Source of the DNA: Nereocystis luetkeana | Taxonomy: Eukaryota > Sar > Phaeophyceae > Laminariales > Laminariaceae | Direction: 5' to 3' | DNA: 64,000 bases | NCBI GenBank assembly: GCA_031213475.1 | Contig: JARUPZ010000021.1 | Coordinates: 620,001-684,000 of the forward strand | Shown: piece by piece, positions 21,043-32,175 of the stretch | Numbering within the stretch: the stretch's first letter is position 1 | Layout of the letters: each line of letters begins with the position of its first letter | Position numbers and translations under genes: made by a program | Notes under the pieces: model-generated | What the model was told of the DNA's origin: nothing | What the model saw: the letters and a program-made list of their open reading frames with translations, nothing else | Databases searched by the model: none

Positions 21043-21266
21043 TATTACAGGGGACCATAGTTGATAGGACCTATATTTGTGACCACATAACTTGTATCTC
21101 TTCTAGGATTGAAGAATCGGCACGGACACTGGTTGTGCTGGATGTCGACGGGTAGAAAGAATGGTTTAATGTGAAGAACACACACACATGGTATACATAA
21201 AAGCCTATCTATTCTACCATTTTTACTAATAATAGTTGGTACTATTAACTATGGTCCCCCGTAATA
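21043..21266. mobile_element. family A MITE split by element C
   Basis: The ends are TATTACAGGGGACCATAG and CTATGGTCCCCCGTAATA. The core is interrupted at GGACCTAT by a 115-bp foreign segment (21075-21189). Confidence 0.75.
21075..21189 (+). mobile_element. element C, copy 1
   Basis: Contains CTTGTATCTCTTCTAGGA, AATCGGCACGGACACTGG and ACGGGTAGAAAGAA, and ends in an ACACAC run. Other copies are at 23597-23672 (+, truncated) and 55518-55640 (-). Its clean placement inside a MITE shows that it moved. The class is unknown; the ACACAC end could be a retroposon tail. Confidence 0.7.
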
Positions 21267-21594
21267 GTAAGTTGCGAAGAGCGAAATAGGTATGATAACA
21301 TTACACGTGGCGGATCGCGCGCATGACATTGCCATGACATTAAATATACCAAGAAGAGTAAAAAGTACACATAAACTTACTGCACGATCACAACCATACC
21401 AACAAGAAGAAAATACGTACGTAGAGGAAAGAAGACACTAAAAAAAAAAATGTCATGATAATTGGGAAGTATCATACCCTGGGATTTCACAATTGTAATG
21501 CCCTGTTTTTGGGGGGGCAACGTGCTTCACCCATACACGTAAAGAAAGAGAAAGCAATCGTGTTTTTGGCCCCTTTTTTTTACAGCAACATATA

Positions 21595-21925
21595 TATATT
21601 TTTTTTAGTCATCACTTTTACTTTCCAGCCTAACTCGTAGGACGTATTACCCTCAGCGATCTTCTGGACAAGCCGCGGTCACAGGTGTCGTCCCTTCTCC
21701 CCCCCGGTACGCGCGGCTTTATTTTTTGTCGCGCATAGGGTTCAGCATTCCCACTGCTCGTCGGTTTTCATCGAATGTAGCTAACTCCCGCTCTCGCGCT
21801 TTCCGCCAATCAATATTTTATTGCAAGAAAAAGTTCCTACGAGCATGCGCTCGGTGAGACTTGAACCCACGAAAATTGATCTTGATAGGCACGCGGACCA
21901 CCTACCGAGCCATCGGGGACGCCGG
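21595..21925 (-). mobile_element. tRNA-derived SINE-like element, copy 2
   Basis: Aligns end to end with 12-360. On the minus strand it has an A-box (TGGCTCGGTAGG, 21912-21901), a B-box (GTGGGTTCAAGTCTCAC, 21870-21854), a body of about 230 bp and an A-rich tail (T-run at 21595-21606 on the plus strand). The spacing of the boxes is that of a tRNA promoter for RNA polymerase III. Confidence 0.65.
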
Positions 21926-22199
21926 CTAGCAACGCTGAATCTCGATAATTTCCCCGCACCGGTTTCATTGTCGATCGCGTTTCCGAACCCCGAGAATATG
22001 CGTATCGTCGTATCGTTTCTGATATATAGCAGTCCACGTAATCATCATCGAGCATCGCTATTCATAGTGTTCGAAGTTTGAAACCCGACCAGCCCCCAGT
22101 TTTTTGTTATCGTTTCAAGTCCCCGTCATGGGCCATGTAATCTGGAGCACGATAAATGTGTATTCTTCGTATGTATGCAGTATTCAAGGAAGCGTACGT

Positions 22200-22990
22200 G
22201 CCCATCAAAATCACCACCACCACCGCGCTCGCTTGCCTTGAAGCCGTATTTTTTGTATCGTTTTTAGTATTCAAAGTGTGGCCACGTCATCACTTTCATC
22301 ATCTTCAGGGCGTGCTTGAAGTTGAAGCGTGACTATCATGTATGCACCCCTAAAGATTAGTTCACATTATCGACCGGGCATGTGTGCTGTCGGAAGCCCG
22401 ATTATTGTCTATAATTTGACGCTGAAAGTATGTCCACATCATGATCACATCGTCGTCGTCATCAAAGGCTTGCGTAAAAAGCCTGATTGCTTATTCGTCG
22501 TTAAAGATATCAGTCCTCGTGCTGATCGTCACCATCGCTATCTATCTACCATAATAGTGATGATGGGATGGCGCTTGCCGACTAAACCTGAGTATTATGA
22601 ATCGTTAGAGAGTAGCGGTCATCATCATCATCGCTAGGATTGAAGTTGAATCCCGATTGTTCCGTACCGCCACGTGGCAAGTAAACCACGTCATCGACCG
22701 GGCGTGTTCGCAGCCTGTAGCCCGATTATTATGTTATTGTTGATGGTTTAGATATGAAAAGTGTCCACGTGCATCCTCGTCATCGTTTTCGCGCTTGCCT
22801 GATAATGATTATGTATCGTTACTGATAATAGTAGTGCAGTCCTCATCATCATCACCATCATCGTCATCGCTCGTGCGTGAAGTTTGAAGGCTGATGATTG
22901 TGCATGGTCAATATTTTAGAAGCGTGTGCACGTCATCACGATTTTGATCATTGCGCGTCTCTGAAGCCCCGAGTGTGAATATATACTCGT
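22200..22990. repeat. degenerate roughly 100-150-bp satellite with CATCATC runs
   Basis: Repeated theme of CATCATC, then CGCGCTTGC, TGAAG and CCCGATTATTGT. At least five irregular units are visible. A related piece lies at 24110-24170. No coding frame is maintained. Confidence 0.5.
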
Positions 22991-23596
22991 ATCGTAAATT
23001 AGCATACATACTACTATAGTATAGCGATAAGACTATATTATAACCATAAGGCCGCCGGATAACCATCCCCGGGATGAAAATGCCTTCAAAAATCAAGGGA
23101 AGCTCCCTCCATGAGCTAGCTATCTGGTAGGCCTTACAGTTATAGCCGCAGCGATGCACGTGATAATTTAAAAAAAAACGGGTTTCCTTGTTTGCCGGAA
23201 GGCTTGCTAAGTTGTGCTAAAAAATAAGCCTCGAATAGATTTGCTGAGCCCGCCGGGGGCTGTCCCCGCCCCCCACCACAACCACCCTCGGTTGGCGGGC
23301 GGGCTTTCGAAGGCTCGCTTCGCTGGCCTGGCTTTGACCGACGACGTATGTAGTCAATGACCTAGCCCTCCTATTAATAGTTAGTGCTGTACTTACGCCT
23401 ATACTAATTCCAAGTGTTTTGTGTCCAGGACGGGGTTGCAGTCCTTACTTGAGGCCTAAACAGGTTATAAGCTAGTTAGTACGTAGTCGGTCTGGGTTCG
23501 CCGCCCAAGTATTGCGAGGTAATACGAACATACCTGGTAGAGCATAGTAATACAAACCAAGTTTGGTGTGCAAAGACAAGGGGATATACATTGATT

Positions 23597-23672
23597 GAAG
23601 AACCGGCACGGACACTGGTGGTGCTGGATGCCGACGGGTAGAAATAACGGTTTAATGTGAAGAACACACACA
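23597..23672 (+). mobile_element. element C, copy 2 (5'-truncated)
   Basis: Matches the right two-thirds of the copy at 21075-21189, including the terminal ACACAC run. Confidence 0.65.
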
Positions 23673-23752
23673 TAAAAGTTTTTGGTGCCTATCGTGGATT
23701 ATGGGTCAACTTGACGCTCGACACGAGATTTGAACGTGGAAGTGTGGCGAGC

Positions 23753-23849
23753 TTAACCCTTTTACGACTGCAGTCCCGTTTTGGGGACAAACTACATGGA
23801 ATTTGAGTGGATTGTCCCCAAAACGGGACTGCGGTGTTAAAAGGGTTAA
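23753..23849. mobile_element. family B hairpin MITE, well preserved
   Basis: TTAACCCTTTTACGAC to TTAAAAGGGTTAA, with inner arms GCAGTCCCGTTTTGGGGAC and its exact complement. Confidence 0.85.
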
Positions 23850-23992
23850 CTTATTTTCACCAATCCGCCGGAGGATAAAAAAAAGAAAATTACTACCTGG
23901 TATTTAATACGAACCTACTATGTATTTCTCTGGCCCTTAATATGAACTGGCCGCAAAGCCCAGCCAAGGCTTACATGTATGAATGTCTTGCT

Positions 23993-24099
23993 GTCACGGG
24001 GGACCATAGTATAAAGGACCAAATGTTCTTAGCAGAAATAGAGAAAAATATTGGTTTTGTGTGTACCGTAGGTCCTCTTCAATATGACCCCCCGTAATA
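23993..24099. mobile_element. family A MITE, diverged
   Basis: TCACGGGGGACCATAG to CCCCCCGTAATA with several core changes. Confidence 0.7.
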
Positions 24100-25062
24100 A
24101 TAGCCCTCTTATTGTCGATCGTCGTGTGGTGTCTGAATCTCTTGAATCCCGATTATCCGGTCATTATAAAACACGCCGCAATAAACGTGAGCGAGGGTAG
24201 CCAGCGCGAACAAAAGGGGCGTTATCCGCTGTCTTTGTATGCGACCACAACAAGAACCGTGACAACTCACCATTACTACTCTGACCCAAAATTGTTACCA
24301 AATAAGGCAAGAAGACTCAAATTCTACTTATTAATATCCCATGTCCTTTGCTCCACAATCGGTGCTGCAGATTTTATTTTTGTGGGATTTGGTTGCGGTT
24401 TGTGCGGTGCGCGGGCGGCGTAGAAACTGCCGGTATGTACGTGCATACATAATGTTCGGCTTGTCCCTCCCCCCTGCTTGCATCTTGGCCTTCCTTCGCA
24501 CCGCCGTGTTACTGTTGTGTACCAGGTAGCTCCTTTTATTGTTACGATAAATATGTTACGATAAATAGTGCGTCAGTAGAACATCACGCCTTTTTCTTGT
24601 TTTTTGTAGAAAAGTAAAACGTTCCTCGTACCACCGCCGCTGGCCACTAACACAAGCTAGTTTAACTTCCTCTCAGAGTTCGAAAGGTATATTGTATTTA
24701 TGGCCACTTTATTCTTGTAAGTTCCCGCACAAACACGTCCCACACGAAAACTAGTATTAGCAATAATAGGTTCTTTTTTCGGCCACACTATTTTCAGTAG
24801 CACCGGATACCCATGTGTACGTTATTGTTCCAAGTCACCCTTGTTTTCGGGATGTTAGTGTTACATACCTGGTACCAGGTATTTGTTTAATATCTACCTC
24901 TCGACTTGGGGGTACATTATTGTAGTCAATATATTCTAAGTATATACCAGGTAGAGGGTCTATTACAAACACTCTCTTGTCAAGATGATGAGAACACCCT
25001 GTATTTTGGTTGGGTGATGGGATGTTGAGAATCTTGATAACAACGGCAGCGGCATCCTCTAT
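24100..25062. other. intergenic, nothing recognised
   Basis: Contains TACCWGGTA at 24520, a back-to-back pair at 24866-24881 and one at 24955. Confidence 0.35.
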
Positions 25063-25154
25063 CGTTTTAGAACGGCAGTCTCGTTCTGGGGACAATCCAG
25101 TCAAATTTCAAGTAGTTTTGTCCCCAAACGGGACTGCGGTTCTAAAGGGGTTAA
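25063..25154. mobile_element. family B MITE, left end decayed
   Basis: The right end is intact (GGTTCTAAAGGGGTTAA). The left end begins at TTTTAGAACGGCAG without TTAACCC. Confidence 0.7.
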
Positions 25155-25324
25155 CGGCCGCTTTTAACCTCAGCCTTCGATCTTGAGAGAGCTGCCATGG
25201 TTGGTGCTTGACGCTCTCGACAAAACTCGAAACTAAACGGCTGGTTGTATGTATCGTTTGAACATACATCTATAAATATACCAGGTATCTATCTACCAGT
25301 CAGTACGTGTTAAGATCAGGACAT

Positions 25325-25600
25325 ACATGCGGGAGACTTTGTATCCCAGGACAGGTCTGCTTGTTAAGTCGGTACTCGTTGGCACTCACGTTGTTGCTTG
25401 CTTAGAGATAGAAGAGCAGCTTTCTTCCTTTTGTGCACGACGGAGACTGAGACCACGCTCGTGCCTCTCTGGAAAACCCCTGGTTTTCCATCTAAGATAC
25501 GCCTTCCAAGTACTACAAATACTCTCCCAGACCCAGGTAATTACTGGGCTTTCAACCTCATACAAAGCAGTATCCTTAAATGCGTACATATTTTGCTCAG
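25325..25600 (+). repeat. dispersed repeat family K, copy 2
   Basis: Shares GTTGCTTGCTTAGAGATAGA and the TCTAAGATACGCCTTCCAAG region with copy 3 and copy 1. Confidence 0.5.
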
Positions 25601-25964
25601 AAGCCACACATACGATATATGCGGGATCCCACCCCCCCCCCCTCCTTTGCTTGAGAAGAAAATACTGTACAAGAAAAGCCCAGAGCCGTGAGATCGAGGG
25701 AGGGCACACGAAAAAAAGAGAAAAACGAGCTATGACGCTCCTTCCCGAGGTCAGAATGAGCCAACAAACAGACTGGTAAGATTTGTGATATATATATATT
25801 TAGTAATTACATTATTTTTATAATCACCTTTGCTTTGATATAGTATACCCCCCCCCCCGTCCTACGACTAAAACAAAACAGTTTTTTTTTTTTTACGAAT
25901 AACCCTGGTGAAATCGAAGAAAAAAAACTCAGAACTCATAAGTGCTACCTGTCGCTGTGTGTGA

Positions 25965-26265
25965 TGCTCTCGTGCTACGAAGAGACTCAGACAGGAACAC
26001 GTGGCATCCCCTGCCGGGTTTGCCTGTTGGTCAGGTTCTCGTTGTTACGCATGTTGTTGGTTGCTTAGAGATAGAAGAAGAGGAGCTCCATTCCACAATC
26101 AGGCCATGAAGGAGACTGGCCCAAACAGGGCTTGGTCATTCTCGCCCTGAAGCCCTGTTCTCCCATCGAAGATACTCCTCTCAAGCAATACTAACAGTAC
26201 GTTCACGTTACCTAATCCGTAGGTAATTGTCGGCCTTCCAAGGCAATACAGTTTATCACAACCGT
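25965..26265 (+). repeat. dispersed repeat family K, copy 3
   Basis: Carries GTTGGTTGCTTAGAGATAGA and a TCGAAGATACTCCTCTCAAG region parallel to copy 2. It lies about 650 bp further on, so the pair may be a tandem duplication. Confidence 0.5.
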
Positions 26266-26309
26266 ATAACAGTGAAAAGGTCCTCCCGGGCCGAAACTGG
26301 ACTCCAACG

Positions 26310-26760
26310 AATTCATGTGCTGCTCGACCATATACCCTCTTGCATCGCTCTTTGCCTTTTACAGCCTTCGATGGCATTCGTGTTGTGTTATCCTCTGTTT
26401 TTGTTTCGGCCCCGACGCACTTGCTGCTGGACCCTTTTACGCCCTCGCAATCGCTCTTGCGGTACCTCTATCCTCTTGCATCGTTCTCACCGTTCCTCTG
26501 TCCTACACATCTCCGACGTTGCCATGTTCTTCGTTCTTGGTTTGACCCCGACACGTTTGCTGCTCGACCCTTCCGCCCTCTTGCTTCGCGCTTACCTCTA
26601 TCCTCTTGCATATTTCTTATCTACCGGGCAGCAGATATAGATCGTTCGACAGTGCCTGTGTTCTATGTCTTGTTTCTGCCCCGGACACTTCCATTCGCTG
26701 ATATCCTCTTGCATCCCTCTCGACCTATTACACCCTTCGGCGACGTTAATTTATGTTACG
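26310..26760 (+). repeat. roughly 130-bp tandem repeat, about 3.5 units
   Basis: Units start near 26314, 26425, 26560 and 26690. Each has TGCTGCTSGACC, then ATCCTCTTGCAT, then CCCCGACAC. The units are pyrimidine-rich on the plus strand and end just upstream of the acceptor of the exon at 26809. The 137-233-codon frames here are products of the repeat. Confidence 0.65.
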
Positions 26761-26808
26761 CTGTACTCTGTTTCGTTTTGTTTTGGTTTTGTTTTTGGGC
26801 TCGAACAG

Positions 26809-27021
26809 GAGGGTTACCTGTGCTGGTGCGGCACGCTCCCCCCCTACTACAAGACGAGGGTTGCGGCGGAGACTTTGCTCAAGGCCACCCGCACGGGAAA
26901 CCTTGTCGTCGTTCAGATCGCGAACCAGGGAGACGTGGGCTTCCAGTGCTCTCGCCTGACGGACGCGATCGTGCTGGAAGTGGGCTTGACCGGGGTCATC
27001 AGGGCGTGCGGACAAGAATGA
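26809..27021 (+). CDS. terminal exon of an unrecognised gene
   Basis: Follows a textbook pyrimidine-rich acceptor (TTTTGTTTTTGGGCTCGAACAG) and is G/C-rich with protein-like composition through 70 codons to TGA at 27019-27021. The peptide begins EGYLCWCGTLPPYYKTRVAA. It continues ETLLKATRTGNLVVVQIANQ and GDVGFQCSRLTDAIVLEVGL and ends GVIRACGQE. The alternating hydrophobic strands look like part of a globular domain. I do not recognise the family. Upstream exons must lie to the left; none could be assigned. A GTGCGG donor inside GGGCGTGCGG is possible, in which case the exon would end a few codons earlier. Confidence 0.55.
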   Translation, partial: EGYLCWCGTLPPYYKTRVAAETLLKATRTGNLVVVQIANQGDVGFQCSRLTDAIVLEVGLTGVIRACGQE

Positions 27022-27209
27022 CGAAAGGAAAATTCTCGTAATTTTCCCGTTTTGTGTGTGGTCGAACGGAATGTTCTCGTAATTTTCTTGGTGGTAGTGG
27101 TCGTGGTGGTGGGGTTTTTGTTTTGCTGCGAGCCGCTGGTAGTCCGTTAGAGCTGAGATGTTGTGCTGCGCTGGAATAGTGCAGACACAACCCAGGAAAT
27201 AAATGTGTG

Positions 27210-27420
27210 CTACGTAGATCATGCAGATCGTACAGATCATAAAGATCAAGGATCTGTCTTCCCTTAAAATATCTAGACCGTGAACTGTGGGGGTCATTGA
27301 TCCCACCCGGCGGCATGAACTGGATCACACAGATCAGTACTCTTATCTGTGCCTTGAAATATCTAGACCACCGAGCGGGGACAAATATACGATCTGTCCG
27401 GTCTGTCCGAGATGTATACT
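27210..27420 (-). repeat. family E (GATCTGTATGATCT) repeat, inverted copy
   Basis: AGATCATGCAGATCGTACAG words and TCCCACCCGGCGGCATGA are the reverse complement of the conserved GCCGGGTGGGA core seen in the plus-strand copies. Confidence 0.55.
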
Positions 27421-27599
27421 TCTTTGGTGCGAACCTACTCACTGGGTACGCTGGGGTGCGTGCGTAAAAAACGGCGACCGGCATTGTGGGGGGGGGCGCG
27501 TTTTCCGTCACCGCCGCCGACTAAAATCTTTCAAGGTGCTCAAGCGTCTGTGCTTCTGTCTCGTTGGGAAGGGGAGAGGTGGGGGCGAGAGGATCTAAT

Positions 27600-27690
27600 G
27601 AGAAGCGGGGGGGGGGCGAGGGGGGGAGTGGGAGGGAGGGATTGGGTGAGGGGGGGGGGGGGGGAGAAGAGAAACAGTGCGGAGAAGGGG
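27600..27690 (+). repeat. G-run tract
   Basis: G-runs of 7-14 separated by A; G-quadruplex-prone. Long Pro-rich frames on the minus strand come from this tract. Confidence 0.85.
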
Positions 27691-28036
27691 GGAGGGGTAA
27701 GGGGAATACATGAGGATTGAGAACGGGCAAGGGAGAGGAAACCTGTGCCCTGCTGAAAATGGTTGTCCCGCCGGATTTGGAGGTGGTGGAGGTGGTGATG
27801 GTCGTAGTCCACGATTTTTGGAACTTCGAAGGAGAACGCGCTTCGTTCTTCGTTTCAGGTTTCCCCCCCCCCCCTAAAAAACATCGCTGAAGAGTAAGCA
27901 CACTGCTGTTTTCGGCGCCGACTTTGAACTGAGCCGGTGTCATCGGATCTACAGTAGGTGGGCAGGAACAAACGGTTTCAGGTCTGTAGGTGCGGAGTGC
28001 TGTCGGGTCTAGCTCGATAAGATGGTCGAAAAGGGC

Positions 28037-28135
28037 TTAACCCTTTTTAGTGTTCCACTGCACAGGAAATAAATCCTGACTAGACTTCCAAGTAAATTGT
28101 ACCCCGGAAAGGGAGGGCGGTACTAAGCGGGTTAA
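28037..28135. mobile_element. old family B MITE
   Basis: The ends are recognisable (TTAACCCTTTTTAG; CTAAGCGGGTTAA). The inner hairpin is heavily mutated. Confidence 0.6.
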
Positions 28136-28239
28136 AAGTTAAAAGCGCCCTCGTGTATCATTTCTCGAGCATGCATACGCCCACACGGCAATAAGCCCCT
28201 GTTTAGGTATTCGGGGTGGGTGCAGAGGGAAAGGGGGAG

Positions 28240-28330
28240 GGGGGGGTACTCATGTAGTGCATGGCCGTGGTGGTGTCGCCATAGACCATCGCATCCCTAC
28301 AACGTTGAGACGGATCGTGTTGGAATGCGG
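28240..28330 (+). repeat. dispersed repeat M, copy 1
   Basis: CATGGCCGTGG..CCATAGACCATCGCATCCCTACAACG matches 30830-30925, including a preceding G-rich run. Confidence 0.5.
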
Positions 28331-28678
28331 GCGAGGGGGAAGGCTAGGCTTATTTGGTCCGATTTCTTCCCGCTGCACGGGTAGCTAAACTAGTGTTTGT
28401 CAAGCACGGTGCGAGGGCAAAGTAATATGTGGTGTGTATGAAGCACGCTTGGAGAGGGGTGAGTAATGGTGCATGCGGATTGAAGCACATTGCGATGGTA
28501 TAAGACGCAGCAGTGGTGCTTGCTTTGCGTATCAATGACGGTATATTATAGTGGCCTAAGTAAATCAGTTTTATTTCAAGTCATATTCCGTATATAAACT
28601 ATAGTATTTCATTTCATGCATATGCCATATTTTTGCGTTTAGTTATGGTTGGTGTTTTGTGTTCTGTAACGTTTTATT

Positions 28679-28900
28679 ATGGCGTCGGTTTTTTGTCGGT
28701 GGTCGGACGCTCTTATCTCTTGCGGATTAGGCGAGCCTTGTAGCAGGCTCTCGAGAAGCCCGTCCCTACTGCTGCCACAGCTTACTCGCACTGCAGCGGC
28801 CTCTCGCGGGTTGGTGGGCTTTGGGTACGGTCAGGTTCCAGACATCCCGCCGCCTCCACTGCACCCACGGGGGGGGAGGGGGGGGTGGCAACCGCTGTCT
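28679..28900 (+). CDS. possible first exon with a mitochondrial-type presequence
   Basis: Starts MASVFCRWSDALISCGLGEP and continues with Ser/Arg/Leu-rich, acid-poor sequence up to about residue 48 (LTRTAAASRGLVGFGYG), then PDIPPPPLHPRGGRGG. Such a basic, serine-rich, acid-poor start fits an organelle-targeting peptide. The frame stays open to 29008, but a G-run at 28870-28888 and possible GTGGCA/GTCAGG donors suggest that the exon ends before that. No mature domain is visible, so the product is unknown and the call could be wrong. Confidence 0.3.
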
Positions 28901-29752
28901 TTCGCTAACGTAAAAAAAACGGCTACTGACGCAGGATCGCAGGTAGTGCCGTGGTGCAGGAAGACTGGTTTTGTCGGCTCTCTCAAGTCTCTTTGGCTGC
29001 AGGAATAGTTTCGTCTGGTCATCGCTTATGGCTGGTTTTATCTCTTGCTTGGTTCCTTTGGGTACAGGGTAAAGGTTTTTTTCGTTATCGCCTTCGTTCC
29101 TTTGAAATCTATTAATAGGGGCTGATGGTTTCGTTTTTTTTTTGCTTCTTTGTTTCGTCCCGTTCGGCCTCATCCTCATGACTGAGACACTGCTACGTAT
29201 AATAATATACCTGGTATTATTTGGCGCGTGTTTAGTTTGGTTTTTGCCTTTTTCTGGCCTTGGTGCAACCCCGTCCTTGCGATTTCGCTCGCGCGATTAT
29301 TTTCGGGGAGAATAAAATCCCATCATGCCCGCCACACAGAACATGCGCAGCATAACAGAGGGTCAGCATCGCTTCATAATCGTTTTGTTTTCCGCAGATG
29401 GGCTGGACACAATGGTTGCGTACGACGAAACGCATTCAGGCAATACAGTATTACTAGTGGTATCAGGCCTCTAATACGAACCTGGTGCTGGTCCGGGCTA
29501 ATTTTGTTTTTTTGAGGCCCACATGACTTCACATTTTTTGTTTTTGGCGGATGGGCTGGACAGAATGAATAGACACGGTGCGTACGTAAAATCACGGAGA
29601 AAACTGCGTATGGGCCAGGTCAGGCGTAAACAATAGGGGATCGTTCTTTGTGTTTTCTTCTGCGTCTATGCTGTTTTGTTAGTGATGAGGAGGTGGTGGT
29701 CCCGGCTCGACTCGTCACCAAATATGCTATGAAAGGAGTCCGGTCTTATTTG

Positions 29753-29882
29753 ACGCGTCAAGGCGCCTCTTTTGACCTTGATATACTAGTTTTAGTATAC
29801 TAGGGAGCGGTCAGTCAAGGGGTGTCAAGGCGTCTCTTTTGACCTTTTAGTACTAGTTTCAGTTTTCGGGGCGGTCAGTCGA
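29753..29882. repeat. tandem duplication of a roughly 65-bp unit
   Basis: TGTCAAGGCGYCTCTTTTGACC ... GCGGTCAGTC(A/G)AGGGG occurs twice in a row. The first unit also carries a short inverted repeat, TATACTAGTTTTAGTATACTAG. Confidence 0.7.
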
Positions 29883-30314
29883 GGGGACAAACCGCGGTCT
29901 CCGATGAAAAGCACAACACTTGCTCGTCACCGCGCAAGCGTAGCTGCGAACGCCTGTCTCTCTCTCTGTCTGCCGTTCTGCTTTGCGGAGCTGCCTGTCG
30001 AGAAAAGAGCCTTGCGTCGCACGCGGTGCAGAGGGTACAATAGTACTTTCTACATTTAGTCGATGTTATGGTTCCCTCGTACATTGTTGCCACGCGGTCG
30101 GTTGGTCGATCGCGTCACGAAAGTTGTAGAGGTTAGTGCCTCTGGAGAAGAGGAAATCGTTCCTTTCTCAACCACGGGACCCTACGTACGTACGCACGTA
30201 CCAGGTAGTATATGCGATCTCGCGTAGATTCGGGTCCTCATTTTTCTTTTTGTAATTTGTGTTCGTGGATTCTTCCAGGGGTATGCTTTCAGCAGCTCAG
30301 CTGTATAAGGTACA

Positions 30315-30665
30315 TATATACTCTGGGGTACCCGAGTACCAGACCTGTGGGGTACCCGAATACCGAACCTGTACGTATATACACGGGTACCATAGCTGCG
30401 GAGTACCCGAGTACTGAACTCGGGAGGTACCCGGGTACCAACATGGGGGGTACCCGGGTACCAACATGGGAGGTACCCGAGTACCAACCTGTGTGGTACC
30501 TGAGTACCAAACCTGTGGGCCACCCGAGGATCAAACCTGTGGCGTACCCGAGCACCGTACGAAGCCTGTGGGGTACCCGGGTACCAAACCTGGTTGTTTG
30601 GTCGGTACCCGAGTACCCTCGAGTATACCCTACGCATACTCGGGTAGGTACCCGGGTATAACGCC
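30315..30665. repeat. GGTACCCGAGTACC minisatellite
   Basis: About a dozen units of roughly 25-30 bp built on GGTACCCGRGTACCAAMCTG, with KpnI and SmaI-like palindromes in most units. The spacing is irregular. All three frames stay open on both strands (Tyr-Pro-Ser-Thr and Val-Pro-Glu-Tyr types), which is a repeat effect. Confidence 0.9.
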
Positions 30666-30829
30666 TCGGGTATGTAGAAGATACCCTTCTAAACACCCCC
30701 ACCCTTTGATTTGTTTCTGTAGGCAGTAAGCGCTTCGATTCGGTCAATATCATGTGGGCGTTCGCCAGGGTGACAGAAGAGGCTTATTTGAGATCTGATG
30801 CCAATGGGGTCGAGGGCTGGACGCGCGGG

Positions 30830-30925
30830 GGCGGGGTGTAGGGGGGGTAGTCATTTCATTCATGGCCGCAGTCGTATGACCATAGACCTTCGTACCCCTA
30901 CAACGCCGGGGCGGAGCACGTCGGG
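30830..30925 (+). repeat. dispersed repeat M, copy 2
   Basis: Parallel to 28240-28330: G-rich run, CATGGCCGCAG, CCATAGACCTTCGTACCCCTACAACG. Confidence 0.5.
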
Positions 30926-31884
30926 GTTCCACCGACCCGAAATACATTGATTGCTTGCACCGACCAAGCACGAAGCGAATTGTGAAGTGTTGGGCGAGAC
31001 GCTTGAAGAGTTGCTATCTATATATATTCCCGTAATATTTCCTGATTGTACTACCAGGTACCCATCACCAGAGCCCAGGGGGTGCTGTTTGTTGTTGTTT
31101 CAATTTTTTCGATTATTGTCGCCGACGTTAGTTACCCTTGATTGACGTTTACTTTTTATGTTCACCATCTGTCGTTGGAGTGTAGAGTGAAGGGGTGATG
31201 TAGAGATCTTCCATGATACCGTACATTTTTTTTTTTGCGTTTTTTGTGTGTGATTTTAGATACGTATTACTTGGCGCGGGTATATCCATGTGGTATCGTA
31301 CGCGGCGAAGCAAAGTTGATGGCGTGGTGTGCAGAAGAGGTTGATAGCTGCTGCCTGGCGCGGCTCTGCGTTGCCGCTGCTGCCGTTCTAGCGTCTTATG
31401 ATCTCGGGGGTTAAGTAGTGGTGGTTGCCAAGTAGGTGGTGATCTGTGTTGATACTGATTTTTTTTGGTACTTTTCAAGGAAGGCACTACACGCGCTGCG
31501 TGTGTAGCATACTCAAAAACACGGTCCATTTTTATATTATCATTTCGTTTGCCTCCCGGCAAATGGTGTGCGGGGCATTGTTCATTCAGAATGGAAAAGC
31601 CGACACGAATTCGTCGGATGCCACCGATCTCATCCAAGCAGTCGTCGTTCCCTGCGTATACTTTTATTCGCGGAAGAAATAGTACGTGCAGTATCGGGTA
31701 TGCACATGACAACACAGCAAGCCACGACTGGTAACAACACAGCAGCAGCAGTGAGGAATGCCCGTCGTTGTTGTTTTCCAGCTTACTGAGCGGGGTACTG
31801 CACAATTTATTCCCCAGAATGATGGAAATACCAGGCACTGCACACCTCGGGGCAGATCCTCGAGTTATACTTCATGGTCTGAAC

Positions 31885-32175
31885 ATTTCAGGGTAGATAG
31901 ATCCCTGATCTGTATGATCTGTATGATCTGTATGACTATAGCTCATGTTGCCGGGTGGGAGCCGTATATTCTGCATGAGCTAGTACAACTTTCCTGAGTT
32001 GGACCTGTACTACACAGATCCTACGCAGCATTTAATTAAGGCAGGATCTGTACTATGCAGACCTTACATACCATTCCATGAAAGGTTAGGGTCTAGGTGT
32101 TCTATAGATTATCTATCTGATCTATCTGTAGATGATCTGTCCGAGGTGTGAAATACTGTGAAGGATCTACTCTCT
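31885..32175 (+). repeat. family E repeat
   Basis: Three GATCTGTAT units, then CTCATGTTGCCGGGTGGGAG, CCTGAGTTGGACCTGTAC, and near the end a CTGTAGATGATCTGTCCGAG stretch. The same landmarks appear in the same order in the copies at 43675 and 54530. Confidence 0.65.

Noticed and set aside
27521..27943. Proline-rich minus-strand frames
   Set aside because: Generated by a G-run tract. A short plus-strand frame at 27748-27850 (WNFEGERASFF) is too short and lacks a clear acceptor.
30315..30665. CRISPR-like regular repeat
   Set aside because: Units have irregular spacing and no unique spacers, and the context is eukaryotic; it is a minisatellite.
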